Source: Ephemerocybe angulata
Taxonomy: Eukaryota; Basidiomycota; Agaricomycetes; Agaricales; Psathyrellaceae
NCBI GenBank assembly: GCA_013368325.1
Contig: JAACJK010000001.1
Location: 2,666,001-2,730,000 of the forward strand
Direction of reading: 5' to 3'
DNA: 64,000 nt
Shown here: one piece after another, positions 46,838 to 57,582 of the stretch
Numbering within the stretch: the first letter of the stretch is position 1
Layout: each line of letters starts with the position of its first letter
The notes under the pieces: generated by a model
What the model was told of the DNA's origin: nothing
Database searches by the model: none
Seen by the model: only the letters and a program-made list of their open reading frames with translations
Made by a program: the position numbers and the translations under genes

Positions 46838-48785
46838 CTATTGGGCACTGCTTCCTCCTCGGGGTGTTTCGCATACAGAACAGACTGCGGTTTGAGGTTC
46901 GTTGATCCTTTAAGAAGGGAAAACTTGTAAGCTTCGCCTTCAACTGCGCATGTGCCGTATCACAAGTACGGGTAAAAGAACTCACAACGTGCATATTTTG
47001 CAGCTCCATTCCCCATTCTTTCGTTCCACGGGAGACGGCCCACGAGGATTACTCTTCCCAAGCGTGCGTCCACCGCCCTTCACAGGGGCCATGCCCAGTG
47101 ATTCCTTCTTCCGGAAGTCTATTTCAGTTTGAACCAGATTTCCTAACCCCACAGCTCCCCCTTTCGGCTGTGACTGGTTTGTCGCTGCTTTTCCTGCTTT
47201 CAGGCTTCCATTCCTCCCACTGACACTACTTTCGCCAACGGTGGACATTGACCCAGATGTTCGCGGGATGTCACAAGCTCCGTCCCCATCGTCATCCGAG
47301 TTTATCTCGATTGTACCCAGGTGTCGGGACCCGCTTGCACGGGGTTTCCTCGTGAAGTTGAACTCGTCTTCCCACAACTTCCAGTTCTTCCCTGTCCCGA
47401 CGAACTCGACTTCATCGTCGTCTTGCTTCGATGCGAGTAACGTCTGACGGCGCTCCGCGTCAGTCTCTGGAACGAGTTCCAAGGTATCTTCGTCGTCTGA
47501 ACCGTCTTCGTCTTCGCTACTTTCGTGTTTCGCCTTGGACGTCGATGGTGTGGATGCTGCGAACTAGTCAGGGCCACTTCAACGCTTAACAGTCCCAATG
47601 GCACACGCACCTCCCATCAATGCCTGTAGCCGCCTTTCTGCTGCAAGTGCACGCTCTTCTCTCGCTCGATTGCTGCAATATGTTGTCAAAGCAGTTCTCA
47701 AAACTCTGAATGGCGAACGCACCTAGAAGCTCTCTTCCCTTTGCTTCCATCGTCTTCCCCGCCTGCCAAAGAGTTACCCTCTCCAGCGAAAGCGTACTTC
47801 GATGTAACGCGACCTCCTGCTTTCCGTTTCTTGGCTGTTTGGCGACCCGTGTGCAGTGATGGTACCGTTTCCTTTCTTTTGCCTCTGGGAATCCCGGTAC
47901 GCCGCCGACGAGCAGTCGGGCGGGCGCGTTGCTGTGCGCCTCCACACTGCATGTCAAAGGTGAGGGATGGAGAAGGTCATGGTCATAATACTCCACTCAC
48001 CATGAACTCAGGGAATTCACCCGCCTCGATCCCGTCCCCTTGCACCCTGGCAGAGTCGGCCAGTCGTTGTCCAGAAGACCAGTACCCTATAGGTGTTCGC
48101 TCGTAAGCTATCTCCTGTACGCTTGCATTTCAGAGCCTTACCATCTCCATAGTATCCCCTCTGTTGCAACTGTCCAACCTCCAATCTCAGCCGTTTCCAC
48201 AAGGCTTGAAAGGCGGGGCCATGATTCATGTGCTACTTGGTCGTTCAGCAATCATCGTATGGGAGGGGCTGAGGGGTCAAAGAGCGTACTTTGATATGAG
48301 CTAACTGGGTGTGGTGTTACACCAGTCAGAACTGGTCCGGTCGAGTGAAGAAGCGCGACTCACTTCGTGACAAAGGGTACTCATCAACCAGGACGTCGGA
48401 TAGAATTCGCCTCCTGGTCGTCGAAGTACCAACTCTGAAGGGCGAAACACATTCAGTGCAGCCCATTGAAAAAGCATAACATCGTCACGTACCCACCGTC
48501 TCGCCATTGTTCCAATTCCTCCCCGCAAAGACCTGGTTGTACTCATACTACGCCCAATGCCATGCTACCTTAGCACGGAACCCCGTCTTTAAACTGGATA
48601 CGCACCTCTTCGAAGCTGTTCACCGCAAACCCATGGCTCTTCATCACCGGCTTAACCTGTGCCGCCAACGCGCGCAAAAGTTGCCTAGACTCTTCCTGTA
48701 TATCATCGAGGGACGGCAGCGCTGTAATGAAGTTGACGTGTGGATTGGGGTTCGACTCGGTCTCGTTCAGGCGTAGGTGGACCAT
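46838..48785 (-). CDS. WSS1: WSS1-type DNA-protein crosslink protease (WLM domain)
   Basis: Zinc metalloprotease that degrades proteins trapped on DNA (SPRTN/Wss1 group). The start at 48785 (MVHLRLNETESNPNPHVNFI) leads into the WLM domain: YNQVFAGRNWNNGE, then the active site H-E-L-A-H-I-K-H-M-N-H-G-P-A-F, then WSSGQRLADSARVQG. The HExxH is assembled over three exons, with a 15-nt exon (48290-48304) coding LAHIK. A long charged region follows with acidic patches (ESSEDEDGSDDEDTLELVPE) and a possible SIM (DDEVEFVG). The C-terminus is a RanBP2-type zinc finger: EWSCKICTL joined by an intron (acceptor TTAAAG, near 46900) to INEPQTAVCSVCETPRGGSS, giving W-x-C-x2-C-x10-C-x2-C. Stop TAG at 46838-46840. 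Confidence 0.9.
48290..48304 (-). other. WSS1: 15-nt microexon of WSS1
   Basis: TTAGCTCATATCAAA on the minus strand, preceded by ACACCCAG and followed by GTACGC. It codes LAHIK, placing the second zinc-binding His of HExxH. Splicing CAC-GAA to it and then to CAC-ATG-AAT-CAT-GGC recreates the complete WLM signature. Confidence 0.8.
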
Positions 48786-48861
48786 ATCTTGGAGGTTAAT
48801 GTGAGTTTGGGGTACCGAAGGTCAGTCGCGCCCAAGAACTCCGCGGGGGCGGGCGAATGAG

Positions 48862-49269
48862 ATGGAGTCACGAAACAGGAACACCGGACGCGACATCTTT
48901 GATGCCATTCAGGCGCGTCATTTCAACGAGCGCTTCCCACGCTCAACCGGCGCCAAAAGTTATGCCAGCGCAATTAGCCGCTCGCTCGTGGTCTGGTCTC
49001 GAGGGTCTGCCGATCATGAAACCCTGATTCGATCTTTATGCACCCTTGAAACAGCTGTGTTGGTATTTCGGAAAGGCTGGAGGCCTAGATTCCTGTTCGC
49101 CCATGCCAGGGAAAGAGGCGTGGATCCAAAGCTTCGAAGGTCTCTCACTGCCCGAAGACCAAACTGCGGATTTGGAGGGCCCCAAACACCGAGAATGGTT
49201 TGGGAGTCTAGGCCTTCCAGATTTTACGTGAGCCAGTGGAATACGATACAAGTGATTGTTTTGGAGTAG
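48862..49269 (+). CDS. doubtful small gene, possibly decayed
   Basis: An open frame from the ATG at 48862 (MESRNRNTGRDIFDAIQARH) reads 135 codons. Its first half is plausible as protein (FNERFPRSTGAKSYASAISR). From about 49105 the other plus-strand frame looks better: GKEAWIQSFEGLSLPEDQTA, then EWFGSLGLPDFT and a stop at 49231. No intron of acceptable length joins the two. It may be a gene with a frameshift, a spliced gene I could not solve, or chance. Only 76 bp separate it from the divergent WSS1 start. Confidence 0.3.
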   Translation: MESRNRNTGRDIFDAIQARHFNERFPRSTGAKSYASAISRSLVVWSRGSADHETLIRSLCTLETAVLVFRKGWRPRFLFAHARERGVDPKLRRSLTARRPNCGFGGPQTPRMVWESRPSRFYVSQWNTIQVIVLE

Positions 49270-49815
49270 AAGTGGTGCTTCGGAGGAACATGGCCTAAGC
49301 TGCATGGTCCAAGTATGCTAAGTACGGCTGGTAGGACTTGAAAAAACCTGTACGGCCCCTTAAAGTAATGGGGTATTAGAGACTGTATTTATCTACGTCT
49401 CCGAAACGTCAAAAGCTAGGAATGATGGGCCTTTCTAAGCCAGTGAAATAAGTGATTAATCCAACTCTAGAGAAGTAAAAGTGCAGTATCACTCGAACGT
49501 TTGTGACTCGTGAGTGAAGAAGACATGGAACGTTATATATAACGCGATAAGGGCAAACCACTGTGCAACCAAGATAGCGTGAAATAAAGACGGAAGCCTC
49601 GAAAAGGGGTGCTAAAAGTTTATATGGAAAGAAGGAGTGGTCCCAATTGAAAGAAGTACCAAAGATCGAGGAAGTGAACTTGTTCCAGAACCGATTCTAA
49701 CCCAGCGAACGCTTCCAAACAGATACGAAGTAAAAGTGGGAAGGGAAGAAGATGGTATATGAGAATCTACACCTCCTCAAGAGAGTTTCTAGGAACTCCG
49801 GCATTCAAAGAAAAA
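49270..49815. other. intergenic, nothing recognised
   Basis: About 545 bp, A/T-richer than the surroundings, with no open frame of note. It should contain the F-box gene's 3' UTR. Confidence 0.45.
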
Positions 49816-51360
49816 TTAACGACTTGAGCTGATATTTCGTCGATAGAGATACGGTCCCGTCCGTCCAGCAGAGCTTCCGCGTAAGTTTCCTGTGCGAGAC
49901 TCCATAATCGTGAGGTCCATTGAATTCCGTTCCTTGGCGTTGGCCTCTATAGCGATGTGCCGCAAAATGGGTATGTCTTTGTGGCCAGCCGGGTAATGAA
50001 GTCGAAGTCGGTTGAAAGGCGAGATAGTGGTATCCGGCTGGGAAGCTAGTTCCGCTCGCCTTTCCACCAACTCGACTAGTGAGCATGAGTTGGGAATACG
50101 GATATCAATGACCAGTTCCGAGAGCCGAGGGCAAAGGCAGGTCATATCCTCGGAAGATGCGGAAAGGGACGAGAGCATAGCCCTGCGGGGTGTAAGCATC
50201 TCAACAAGCGCTGAGCATGGCTGCTTTCCTCTAACAGTCAAGCTCTTCAACGACTGGTCGCATGCTTGGAGACACGCCAAGAGGTCGTCATCCGTCACCG
50301 GGGTATTGATCCACAGGCTTTCGACCTGACAGGAGGACCTTTCAATGAGCTGTATGAGATCCTTCGGATCCCAGCACTTCTGGCTTGCGATAGCGGGGGT
50401 AACGACACCCAGCCTGGAGTACCGGTCGTTATCGTCTTCCGAACTGTCCGCATCCAAGTGAACCCGAACGTGCTTCAATGATGGGAGGATGAGGTGATTT
50501 AGGATTCCGGTTATGTCGCGCGCGATATTGAGGGACGTAAGTTTGGTGAGAAGGCGGGGGGTTTGCGATGGGAGGATATCAGGGCTCGGTCGGGTTAGAC
50601 GTATGTACTCCAGGTTTTCGCACTGGTCCAGAAGCTCGAGGTAGTCGAGCCTCCCGTAGTTCATCGAAAGTGATAGCCGGGAAAGACGGGGGAGGGGTAA
50701 TGCGAGGAGTGTCTCCGTGTCCGCCATGTCGTCCACCCAAGTGAGTTCCTTGAGGTGAGGTGCGGTGGACAGCAGTTGAGTGATAGGTGCAATGTTGGAA
50801 GTGCTGACATCCCTCGCACGGAACTCGAACGTAGACAGCATGGGGACGTTATCAAGCGCATGCGCAAGGTTGTACACCTGGGGGCATGAAAGGTGCCGGA
50901 ACTCGAATCGAACGTGCTTCCACCGGTGTGCATAACGGCAGAGGAGATTGAGGATGGATTGGTGAGGTCGTTCGTTGAAGTCAATGGAGAGGGACAGCGA
51001 CAGCGGGGCTTCTCCAGAGTATGAAAGCCAGAGACCGGTTGCTGGTACGTCTTCGTCGAGGCTTCGGTAGTTGAGGTGGATTGTCGACCATAGCTCCTGT
51101 GTATGCCTAGCGACGCGCCGCCAGGCCTGGCAGACGTGCATGAGCAGCATTGGAGCGGTCGTGGGGCTTGGAGTGGGGTATTTCTCCTCCGGTAGACAGA
51201 AGAGGAAGATTTCCGAGAGCAGCTCGAGCGGTAACTCGGATATTGGCGAGGAACCCATGGATGGCGGCGGGGGATATGTGTCCTTTCGGCGTCCATGGTG
51301 GACCCAATTGTTAATGCGGGTGCAGAGCTCTTGGTGGTCCAATATTGGCGGGGTGTCCAT
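49816..51360 (-). CDS. F-box protein with LRR-like C-terminus
   Basis: Intronless, about 514 residues, typical of the F-box families expanded in agaricomycetes. The N-terminus (MDTPPILDHQELCTRINNWV) leads into the F-box: SPISELPLELLSEIFLFCLP, a Pro/Thr spacer, then MLLMHVCQAWRRVARHTQEL-WSTIHL. The rest has leucine-rich segments spaced as irregular LRRs (LPRLSRLSLSMNYGRLDYLE, LTKLTSLNIARDITGILNHL, QSLKSLTVRG). I start at the ATG at 51360; the open frame continues upstream without another ATG in the right place. Likely a substrate receptor of an SCF ubiquitin ligase, substrate unknown. The contrast with the intron-rich neighbours is notable but usual for this family. Confidence 0.9.
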   Translation of the reverse strand: MDTPPILDHQELCTRINNWVHHGRRKDTYPPPPSMGSSPISELPLELLSEIFLFCLPEEKYPTPSPTTAPMLLMHVCQAWRRVARHTQELWSTIHLNYRSLDEDVPATGLWLSYSGEAPLSLSLSIDFNERPHQSILNLLCRYAHRWKHVRFEFRHLSCPQVYNLAHALDNVPMLSTFEFRARDVSTSNIAPITQLLSTAPHLKELTWVDDMADTETLLALPLPRLSRLSLSMNYGRLDYLELLDQCENLEYIRLTRPSPDILPSQTPRLLTKLTSLNIARDITGILNHLILPSLKHVRVHLDADSSEDDNDRYSRLGVVTPAIASQKCWDPKDLIQLIERSSCQVESLWINTPVTDDDLLACLQACDQSLKSLTVRGKQPCSALVEMLTPRRAMLSSLSASSEDMTCLCPRLSELVIDIRIPNSCSLVELVERRAELASQPDTTISPFNRLRLHYPAGHKDIPILRHIAIEANAKERNSMDLTIMESRTGNLRGSSAGRTGPYLYRRNISSSR

Positions 51361-52184
51361 CGAGTGTGCTCCAGCGAGGATGTGGGCTATGCCAGAAACT
51401 AGTGGGAAGGGGAAAGCCGTGATAGGACCACTTTTATGATATTTGGGGAAGATGTCCGAACACTCTGAAGCGTGCCTTGCTTTATCGCCGTGTCCCTGGC
51501 GCCTCGTGTGATAAGTTTCATGAATCACCAACTCTGGCGCCAAATGTCAGCTCCACGGTATAAATACCAGGAATGTGAACTACTTGCCGGAGAAGCCCAA
51601 CCCAGCACATTCGTGGAATGAAAGAAGGTGGAAAATTCAAGTTACACTGCACCGCGATTTACCAAACCGAGAACCTCGATCGAGTGTGTCAATCTCCCTC
51701 TCGTAAAGCCCTCGTACATAACGGGACTGCTCTCGCCCGCGAGGCTCTGGCTGCTCGTCGTCGTCGGTGTGCGCGCAGCAAGGGTCGTCTGGATGGCACA
51801 GTGAAGAAATTTGCGTTGGGACTAGTCGCCGCCATCGTCGTGGCTAGAAGACAGTGCCACTCTGTCGTCCGAACGTCCGAACCCCAGCTGACCGCAATAT
51901 GTGGGGGCGCTGCTGCGGTAGAGGGCAACGTTATCTCGTCGATAACCGCCACAGAAGCTGGAGAGACGCAACCCCAATCAGCTTGGGCGAATTTAAATGA
52001 CGCACGTGAGGATCCGGCCCCGATCTGCAGACTCCAAGTCCAGAGTCTCACTCTGGGTCGCGTCCGATACTGCGAGTTCGCGCTCACCCGTATTCCTACA
52101 TAACCCAGGGTTCCCCCATCTTCAGCCCTTGACCTCGAACGACCACTATCTCTAATCCATCTGACCGATAACATCCAGGACGCC
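51361..52184. other. divergent intergenic region, F-box / PFK
   Basis: About 825 bp, GC-rich, serving as promoter for both genes. Two overlapping opposite-strand frames (51618-52103 and 51689-52288) are judged spurious. A CT-rich leader precedes the PFK ATG. Confidence 0.45.
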
Positions 52185-55100
52185 ATGAAGATCGCGATCC
52201 TCACTTCAGGGGGCGATAGCGCCGGGATGAACGCCGTGGTGCGCTCAGTCGTAAAAGCAGGCATTCTCAAGTGCGTGCACGCTTTCATATCGGGATCGAA
52301 CCTGCCTCGCTGACATCGTCATTCTAGAGGATGCGAAATGTTCGTTGTCCGAGAGGGCTACGAAGGCCTCGTTCAAGGGAACACCGCGGCAGCAGAAGCC
52401 CATGGGCGAGAGATTAACACATTGACGGAAGCAGCTGTGGAGGCGAAAGTCGTGACGGACCCTCTGCTCCAACAAGAAGCTTCCCGGCTTGATGAAAAGC
52501 TCCTCCACAATTTGCGCTTCGGAGATGGCGATTTGTTGAAGGACGGAACCTGCGAGTTCGTTGGCGGAAGGTCGCTCAAGGGCCGCTATATCGTTCGCGT
52601 CGGCTGGGACGACGTCCGAGGATGGTTCTCTGAAGTGCGTCGATTGCCACATTATTAAACAGCGAATCCTAATGTCGAATAGGGAGGTACTCTCATCGGT
52701 ACAGCGCGTTCGATGACGTTCAAGACCCCCGAAGGTCGAACGGCCGCCGCCCATAACATGATCAAAGAGGGGATTGACGCCCTCGTGGTCTGCGGAGGAG
52801 ACGGATCTCTCACTGGTGCAGACGTCTTCAGAAGAGAGTGGCCCGATCTCATTCGCAGCCTTCGCGACAAAGGTACGCTCCTACTGACTCCCATGCGTAT
52901 CCCAATCTTACATCCCGGACCAGGCTTGATCACGGAAGAAAAGCATGCTGCTCATGCTCACCTCAAAATCGTTGGTCTTGTTGGGTCCATCGACAATGAT
53001 ATGTGTCTCACAGATCTGACCATCGGCGCACCAACTGCCCTCCAACGCATTTGCGAAGCTATTGATAACATTAACTCCACCGCATACAGTCACTCGCGAG
53101 CTTTCGTCATTGAAGTCATGGGTCGCGATTGTGGTTGGCTCGCTCTCATGGCTGGTGTTGCGTATGTCTCTCGTCTTCTTTCCTCCGACCGGAGAGGCTG
53201 ACAGTATCACAAGGGGAGGCGCAGACTTCATCTTCATTCCCGAACGCCCTCCTAAGGTGCAGCCATGGGAGGACGAAATGTGCGCTCAGATCCATCGCGT
53301 ATGTGCATCGCTCCTTGACCATGTAAACCAAACTGACCGAACGACAGCACAGGGAAATAGGAAAGCGCAAGACCATTGTCATCGTCGCTGAAGGGGCCCA
53401 CGACAAGGATCTGAACCCCATTCGCGTTGACTATGTGAAAGACGTTCTCCGGGAGAGGTTAGGGCTGGACACCAGAGTAACTACCCTGGGCCATACCCAG
53501 AGAGGTGGTCGTCCTTGTGCTCTGGATCGCATCATGGTTCGTGTCTCGCACAGCTACAATTAACGAAGACTTACCCACTATCAACCAGCCTACCCTTCAA
53601 GGCGTGGAAGCCGTAGATGCACTCCTCGAGTCCACTCCTGAGACCCCTTCATACATGATTGGTTTGCATGAAAACAAGGTCGTTCGCGTGTCCTTGATGG
53701 AGGCCGTTGCGAAGACACGCTCTGTCGCCGCAGCTGTCCGAGCGAAAGATTTCGACAAAGCGTTGGATTTGCGAGGGCCTGAGTTCAAGGAAGCCTTGGA
53801 CGGATTTGTTAAGGTTTCAGCGATTGCCGATGAATCTACCATGTTGCCTGAGGAAAAGGTGAGCAGGAAGTGCGCATTGTTTCATCATTTGCTGAGCCAT
53901 TGTTGTAGAGAATGCGCGTTGGTATCATCCAGTAAGTCCTTGAACTTTCCACATTGAGGTGGACATTAACGGTATTCAAAAGTATGGGTGCTCCGGCTGG
54001 AGGTATGAATGCAGCGACGCGAACGGCTGTTCGATACTGCATCCGCCAAGGCCACACCCCTCTTGCAATTCACAATGGCTTCCGAGGGCTTTTGGACGAT
54101 AACGTGGACGAACTGTCGTGGCTCGGAGTCGACGCCTGGATGAATCGCGGCGGTTCAGAACTTGGGACCAACCGTGCGCTTCCATCGATAGATCTCGGAG
54201 GCATCGCGTCCAAGTTCCAGCAGTACCAGTTAGAATCGTTCATGCTTATCGGTGGCTTCGAAGCCTTCACGGCGCTTCTTCAACTTGAAGAAGGGAGGAA
54301 ATATTACCCGGCGTTCCACATCCCAATGGTGCACATCCCTGCGACTATCAGTAACAATGTGCCCATGACGGAGTACAGCTTGGGTAGTGACACGAGTCTG
54401 AACGCACTTGTGGATGCTTGCGACGCTATCAAGCAAAGCGCTAGTGCGAGCCGAAACCGAGTTTTCGTCGTTGAGACTCAGGGAGGGAATTGCGGGTACC
54501 TTGCGGCACTTGGTGGCCTTGCAGTAAGTTTCTAGTTTTGAGGGTTCGGTTGGAAACTGACTAGCTCGATAGGTCGGCGCGAGTTTGGTCTACACTCCTG
54601 AGGAAGGAATCTCCCTTGATATGCTGCGACGTGACGTGAGATTCCTCAAGACGAGGTACAAGCTCGATCCTCCCGGCAGGAGCGAAGGTCGCCTTGTTAT
54701 CCGGTAAGTTGTAGCATGCCTTTGGTCGCATGCAGGAGCTGATTTTCCTCCAGTAATGAGAACTCCTCTGGTGTATATACAACGTCCATGATCACCAAGA
54801 TGTTGGGAGAAGAAGGTGACCCACTCTTCGACGCCCGATCCGCCTCCCTGGGTCATACGCTGCAAGGAGGCATCCCTTCACCTACGGATCGTGCCCGTGC
54901 TGCGCGGTTGTCGCTCAAGTGCATGGCCTTCCTGGAGTATCACCACGAAAAATTGCTCGCACAGGGCCACAAGCACCGACAGGCTTCGCCAGAGTCTGCA
55001 GCCATCATCACGATTCAGACGAGTTCGGTGAAGATGGTGCCCGTGCAAGAGATGGTGGAGCATGCGGACATGAAGAACCGACGAGGCAAGACGGCTTGGT

Positions 55101-55213
55101 GGACTGATGCGAAGGACTTGGTGGAGCAGTTGGTCGGCAAGCCGCAGTTCTTGGGTATGCACAAGGAGCTGCACCTCAGCGGTTTTGCGACTCGGAATCC
55201 GGATGTGAAATAA
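52185..55213 (+). CDS. PFK1: ATP-dependent 6-phosphofructokinase
   Basis: Eukaryotic tandem-duplicated PFK, the key control step of glycolysis in the cytosol. The N-terminal (catalytic) half opens [20 protein letters not shown] with the ATP-binding GGDS. It continues [40 protein letters not shown] (substrate and catalytic Asp; S in place of the usual T in GTIDND), [15 protein letters not shown] and [18 protein letters not shown]. The C-terminal (regulatory) half repeats the fold: [69 protein letters not shown]. About nine introns. The gene appears to start directly at the PFK fold, without the N-terminal extension of about 200 residues found in yeast subunits. Stop TAA at 55211. Confidence 0.94.
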
Positions 55214-55388
55214 TAATGTTGTACAGTAGAGAGCAAGTGATCGGATAAATGAGCAACGTGTTCGACGCGTTTGTTGATTGCAGCGTGGGAAAGTGGTATT
55301 TACAATTGTTTGAAGGAGGGGGCGTCCCGTCTGAGTCGCTGGTTTGATCTAAACGCTGTTGTCTGAATCCGCGTTCTCTGCCACAGTC

Positions 55389-56926
55389 ATGCCCTCCAAC
55401 CTCAGACCGCCTCTCCCGCTCAGACATGCAAATCCCTTCTTAAAAAATCGTTCGTCCAGCCCTTGTGCGCGAAAATAGTCTCATTATTAATCCCATTCCT
55501 CAGTTACGACCGCCAATCTTCCCCCGGTGAAGTATCAGATTTTGAGCTGCCATGGAGCCGAGATCCTGGTGAGTTGTGGAGTTAAATCAGGGCACAGCTC
55601 GTGGGTTTACACAATATACAGGTTGGAAGGCTCAAAATCGAAGTACCGGTAAATCCACTCGCGTTCATTAACCCCCGCCACGGTGCCGCTCACACCCAAC
55701 AGGAAAGCGGCCATGCATTCGTCCTCCGGAGATTCGACACCAATGCCATCAGCGTAACCACCATGTTCAGAGCGGCGTTCCCCACCTCGAATGAAGCCGA
55801 CGAGCGAGTAGAGATCGGTTGGGTCAAGGATAACCACGATTTGGCCGGCAACAATGGGTCCTCCCGCGAGCCCCACATCACGCGTTTGGCAGGAACTTGG
55901 GTCAGCCCAGAGCTTGCGATGGAGCTCGCAGAGGCGTACAACCTCGTCGAGCTGATCCACTCTATGGTGGTAGCGAAGCCGGATCCCAAGGGAAACTACC
56001 GCCGATCGCACAAGTCCGCCAACGCCAACAACACCCCCCAGGCCGCTGCCACCACCACCACCACCACGACAACGACCACTCTGAACACGACCTCATCGTA
56101 TGTTGTGAATGGAACGCCCGCGAAGCCGTCGTCCGTTGCGTCCCCCAAGCCCCCGAGCAAGACGCTGCCCACGCCCTCGCCGACATCAGGCCCTACTGCG
56201 AAGCGCCGAAAGGAGGAGTCCCCAGCGCCCTCGTCCATCCCCGTGCCGTCGACCCCCACAGGCTCGAAGACTCCTGGAGGTGTGAGACGATCTGCACGGG
56301 CTAAGAGCCCCGCCCCTGCCCGAGGACCCATCCCACTCACTGGCTTGAAGCCACGATCAAGATCCTCCGTGCCCCCGCCATCGCCGAAGAAGAGAGAAGC
56401 CGAGCTGCCTAAGGCTGCCCTATCTCCGATTAAGGGAGAGGAGGACGTCTCGTTGGATGGTGTGGCGGGCAAGGATCTGTACGAGGAGGATATCCAGGAG
56501 CAGAAGCAGCTGATTGCCGACTTGAAGAAGAAGCGGGAGGTTGCGGCTGCGGCTGCTTCTACGCCTCATAAGAGCACCCGGGCCAGGGAGGAGGAGATGG
56601 AGGAAGTCGACCAGGAGGAGGAGGAGGAGGAAGAAGAAGAAGTTGAGGAGGACGAGGGTCCGTCCAAGTTGAAGCGGGCCCGGGTTGACGAAGACGAGCC
56701 ATTGAAGTTCGAGTTCAAGGAGCCCGAGTCTGAGGAGCGACAGATTGCGACCAACAGGAGGGTTGGTGGAAGGTTCGAGATGGAGCCTAGGACGAAATCG
56801 ATTGCCTGGGGCTTGGCTGCTTTTGCAGTGGGTATGGGCGCTGTGTGAGTAATGCTCGGCTTTGATTATTGTATCTGCATTCTGATCTTTCTCCCATGCA
56901 GGTCGTTCCTTCCCAACTTCCTGTAG
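55389..56926 (+). CDS. bqt4: Bqt4-like inner-nuclear-membrane protein (APSES/KilA-N type fold)
   Basis: Five exons. The N-terminus is recovered only by splicing: MPSNLRPPLPLRHANPFLKN, then TTANLPPVKYQILSCHGAEI, then VGRLKIEVP, then ESGHAFVLRRFDTNAISVTT. The intron before ESGHAF is 54 nt and in frame, so it may be retained. The APSES-like domain goes on MFRAAFPTSNEADERVEIGW and AGTWVSPELAMELAEAY. It matches the layout of fission yeast Bqt4, which anchors telomeres and Bqt3 at the nuclear envelope. The middle is disordered with a run of ten Thr (56052-56081) and SPAP-type Pro/Ser stretches. A coiled, acidic part with a poly-Glu run follows (56611-56640). The last exon completes a C-terminal transmembrane anchor (IAWGLAAFAVGMGAVSFLPN). 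Stop at 56924. Confidence 0.85.
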
Positions 56927-57582
56927 TTGGCACATTCAAGCCTGCGCATCGCTACCTGCGTATATTTTATTTGTCTCGCTCGTACCCTGCCATCGGGCGA
57001 CTATATCTATCGATTTGTGATACTCATAGCACCCCTTTCTTACTTCTCGCTCATGTATTAGTGCTCTCTCCACTTTTTCTTTACTTATCCGCTATCGCTC
57101 ACTCCGCCACGACGTTTCCACGATGCAAGATCCACGACCGCTCTGTGCTCAAAGCCTAGAAACGCTCCTTCACTTAACTCACCCACACCTCCTCCTTGAT
57201 AAACACATAGTACGATGCCTGTCTGTCTGTTTTGTTTTGTTGGATTATTATTTGTAGTATTGTGCTCTTTATCTCTTCCTCTAATATCCTGTGGGGCCGT
57301 TAAGCTGCCTGACGGTTCCCTTGGTGTCCTATGTTCTGCGGATTTCAATATGTATGCCATTCTTTTTAACGAGGTTTTACCTGGCATGAGGACGGGCTGA
57401 GCTTTGCCAAGCTCAGAAGGCGGTCGTTTCTCCTTGCTTTGCCTTTCCGCTCCTTTCGATTTTAGTGGACCCCTGGTCGACAGAAACTTTGCAGAAACTT
57501 GACAGAAACGCAGAGGTTTGTAGTAAAAGATATGTAGTAGATCATATGTACATTTTCAAGTCACTGCAATTCATTTAGTAGC
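56927..57582. other. convergent 3' flanks
   Basis: About 655 bp between the Bqt4-like and paraoxonase-like stops. Pyrimidine-rich on the plus strand, no coding frame supported. Confidence 0.45.

Noticed and set aside
51618..52288. 161-codon (+) and 199-codon (-) overlapping frames upstream of PFK
   Set aside because: Low-information Arg/Ala/Ser composition in a GC-rich promoter, no motif; the minus frame overlaps the PFK first exon.
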